Positions 61,087-64,000 of a stretch of DNA of 64,000 nucleotides are shown piece after piece. The stretch's first letter is position 1. Each line of letters opens with the position of its first letter. A program made the position numbers and the translations under genes. A model generated the notes under the pieces. The model worked only from the letters and a program-made list of their open reading frames with translations. It did not search any database and was not told the origin of the DNA. Source of the stretch: Doris montereyensis (taxonomy: Eukaryota > Mollusca > Gastropoda > Nudibranchia > Dorididae); assembly GCA_037039925.1 (NCBI GenBank), contig JAXRKP010000324.1:1-64000 (forward strand), given 5' to 3'.

Positions 61087-61190
61087 AATTGTGGGTGGTT
61101 GGCGAGTGCAACTGGTAGGTTCTACTTATTTGCTTTCCCTCTTTCATCTATCTTTTATCGTACTGTTTCCTCTTAATTCACCCTGAGCTC
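61087..61190 (-). repeat. Dispersed short repeat, copy C (most complete)
   Basis: Minus strand: gggtgaattaagaggaaaca, a variable A-rich middle, gtagaacctaccagttgcac and tcgccaacc. The same order of words is found at 31990 and 52178. Just beyond it, at 61224-61240, is a poly-A run, as may follow a retroposed copy. Confidence 0.65.
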
Positions 61191-63154
61191 GATGGATGCG
61201 GTGGAGACGGTAAATTGAATGAAAAAAAAAAAAAAAAACAAATGGACAGGTACCCATGTCATGAAGAAACTCGATCCTGGTCAAACCAACCGCCACTAAA
61301 TCAGGTTAGTAAGGCGGCTGATGACGGTATTCGGGAGACGGGTGGGTGTGGGAGGGAAAGCGGCGCCCACACTCGTTCCACGAAATTTAAGGACATTGCA
61401 GACAATTTTCTCAAATTTGAGGAGTATATATTTTATACATTTTGTTTTAGGAGATTTGAGGAGACTACGAGGCCTGACCCACAACCTTTGCCTCTGGACT
61501 ATTGAGTCCCCAGAAGAAAGAGACCAAATAAAATCTACTAGAAAGGGAAATTAACATTGGCAGTATAAAAAATTTACCTGATCGTCTAGACTGTAAACAC
61601 ATCTGTCCCTTCCAGGAAATGAAATATGTCCAAACTTCAGGTCAACAAAAGAAGATCTTCAAAGAGAGGAGCAAAACATTGAAAGAAAATTATAAACTAA
61701 AAATGAAACTTCTTTGCAAACTTACAACACAACTACTACTACTACAAATCAGAAACAACATGTACCGCAATGCATTCGATCATGAAGTCAATGTCCAGAG
61801 GTCATGATGATAATCCTTTACCAATTGATAATGGTGATAATGAAACGTACAGGCCTTTTCAGAAAAAATAAATCAAAACAAACTCCTGGCTTGTCTAGGT
61901 CTCTTCCCTCTATGCCTAGATCTAGTTAAATAGTAACAGCATCCCATCTACTTTTAATACATTGGTAGATCTATGACACAGCGATAGCTCAAAACTCCAA
62001 CAAGCAAAAGACTCACTGGGGTACAATGACTTCTTCATGGTGTCGTCACTGTGAAATACCACTTTGTTCCAACACTTGTTTTAAGAAGTACCCTACCGTT
62101 AATTTTTTGGCTCTAAGCCTGTTGAGTTCATTTTCTGTTAATTAAAAGACTGGTGAGTCAAATCAACTTTATGCCTTGTTTTCATCATCTGACATCTTTT
62201 TTGTAGATGGACGTGGTGTATTGTGTGAATAGTGTCTCTGTCCAAAATAGATTTTTAGTTTCTCAATAATGTCATCCTTTCACCCATCCCCAATCTTACA
62301 ATATAATGACACTTAGCCAACTTTTATCAGTGGTAATATAAAGTTTGATCTCTTATGAACACTGTGTTCAAACATGAAGGGAAAGTAAAAATAAATTAAA
62401 AAGTTATGAACTTTTTAAACGCCATACTCTTGTGTCAGACCTTCGGTAGTTTATGAGTTAAAGAACAACACCATAAGTTACGGCATAGATCATCAATCAC
62501 AAAGGATCAAAATCTTTTCTTGATTCGAGATGTGCGCTGGTAAAGATGCCATTTGTTCACCTTCGGATGGGAGAGCTTAAGGAATTGTTTTGGTATATTT
62601 CTTGCAGACTTGCCAACTCATGTAGCAGGTCTTGTTTATTTCAAAGACCTGAAAAACCTATTTTACCTATTTTCTAAAACAAACATGCTTATCGTGTAGT
62701 TGAGAAGCCCAAGTAAGCGCTTCCGTTGTGTCACACATAAACCTTTTTAGTAATACATCAAAATCAAGGAAAGAAAAAACATTTTTTTACTTCATCTAGA
62801 TCTCTAGTTAGATCTAGAAGAAGAGTTTTTGTCATAATCCCTAACCCTCATTCCCCTCCAAACGCTCTTCCAATGTCGTGCAAGTACTTTGATCTCTGCA
62901 TGACATCAAAGCATGCTTCCATGCTCCGACTTTGTGGTACATGTACCCACTTTGAGGATTTATACACGTGGAACAAATGTATTTAAAGATGCATTTGAAA
63001 CATTCTCTCTTTTTTTGGGTCTGTCTTTGTTTACCTGTCTAACCTGGTCTGTCAGTCTATCTCCCTAATATTAAAGTCATGTGTAATGCTAAGTCATGCC
63101 TTACTGTCACAGCTTTGATGTTTCATGTAAGTCTAGTTTCACAGTATGCCACCT
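61191..63154. other. About 2 kb without a recognisable gene
   Basis: 61320-61510 contains caaaatttgagga-type words and ctctggactattgagtcccc, whose minus strand gives a tRNA-like taGTCCAGAGG word, so a further SINE head is possible near 61480-61505. 62017-62048 is a possible tiny minus-strand exon (tttcacag acceptor, gtgagt donor). The rest is AT-rich with no supported feature. Confidence 0.4.
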
Positions 63155-63194
63155 TGTGTGTGTGTGTGTGAGAGAGAGAGAGGGGGGGAGAGGT

Positions 63195-63279
<85 letters not shown>
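63155..63279. repeat. (TG)n-(GA)n-(G)n compound microsatellite
   Basis: TG at 63155-63170, GA to about 63271 with an interruption at 63181-63198, then eight Gs. Flanking frames are translations of the repeat. Confidence 0.95.
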
Positions 63280-64000
63280 CAACCTCACATACTTCCTTTC
63301 TTTATATCCCACAAAAACCAAGCCCCAACATTTTATCTCACCCCTTCAAAATAAACCCTCTTTATCATCAGGCTTTGCTTGGGACCTGACTTCAGAACTC
63401 CTTCCCAGAATATAGATTCTAGATCTAGAATTTACCTGGACTATACCACTATCAAAAACATGCAACCAAGCTGTGGTTTTTCAATATAGAATTTAGATCT
63501 ATATATGATATGTTGCGATGCTCCAACCCTATAAATTGACAAACTACGCTTTGCTTTGCTTCCATCCAGTTCCAATGGTCGATTGGGGACTGGGTCACAT
63601 CCGTCCAGATTTGATTTGTCGGTCCATTTTTTAGATCAGATGAAGATGGAAAATAGAATGTTCAAAATGTTGATTATATTAATATACACTTGATAAATCA
63701 CTACAATAAGCGAGTATAGTGGAAATATAGGCTTGATTTTCACTTTAAATGACGACGAGGCTATACAGTTAGCAACATGGTGCATTTGTATTACAAAATA
63801 TAGCCTACTTGTTTTTGTTTTCTTCTCTACCATTGTTGAGCGAGCCTGACTGGTGTCAAGAATGTCATGCTCTTTGATCAATGCGAAAAGAAGCTTACAA
63901 GAGCTATCAAGTACCTTTCACTCAGACATACATTTCATCAATCTTAATTCTTTAATATGAAGGTGAGATTAATATAAATAAAGCTTGCAGCAATATGCTA
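63280..64000. other. AT-rich sequence to the window end, nothing recognised
   Basis: Contains several AGATCT/TCTAGA words (63417-63430, 63492-63502). No gene is supported. Confidence 0.5.

Overview
The window reads as nuclear DNA of a eukaryote, most likely an invertebrate and probably a gastropod mollusc. It is AT-rich outside the repeats. It holds a spliced metazoan-type Sm protein gene with GT/AG introns, tRNA-derived SINE-like repeats, fragments of an APE-endonuclease LINE, long GA/CT microsatellites and many AGATCT/TCTAGA words. The gastropod call rests on general familiarity with such repeat landscapes, not on a search. Nothing is organised like a bacterial or viral genome.

Layout. 1-13880 is the right end of a roughly 38-bp satellite (Sat1) that continues beyond the window. 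13985-20065 is a 43-bp satellite (Sat2) joined to a LINE reverse-transcriptase tail (20066-20335, minus). 20436-22945 holds two diverged copies of one ~1 kb repeat, one carrying an expanded 23-bp minisatellite. 23036-24085 is GA/CAGA microsatellite. 24617-35689 is a four-exon SmD1 (SNRPD1) gene on the plus strand. Its introns hold a TIR element of about 1.17 kb with a zinc-finger fragment, a CT tract, a homopyrimidine minisatellite and a 42-bp array lying between two copies of the exon 3 acceptor. Just past its poly(A) signal come a 46-bp satellite (Sat3, 36185-39590) and a ~49-bp satellite (Sat4, 39590-42080). 42080-49830 is a composite block in which SINE, minisatellite and possible gene-relic modules recur in the same order about 3 kb apart. 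49911-56833 has no recognisable gene. 56834-58689 carries one or two exons of a minus-strand gene for a Pro/Ala/Tyr-rich protein. 59105-60530 is the 5' part of a LINE, and the rest is AT-rich sequence with small repeats.

About half of the window is tandem repeat. Sat4 is Sat2 in inverted orientation with part of the unit replaced. The only confidently identified host gene is SmD1, a core spliceosomal protein of U1, U2, U4 and U5 snRNPs. Both the SmD1 last exon and the minus-strand coding exon carry single-base frame breaks in or near G/C runs, which suggests uncorrected long-read indels. Reading frames elsewhere should be read with that in mind. Most long open frames here are by-products of stop-free satellite units and are not genes.
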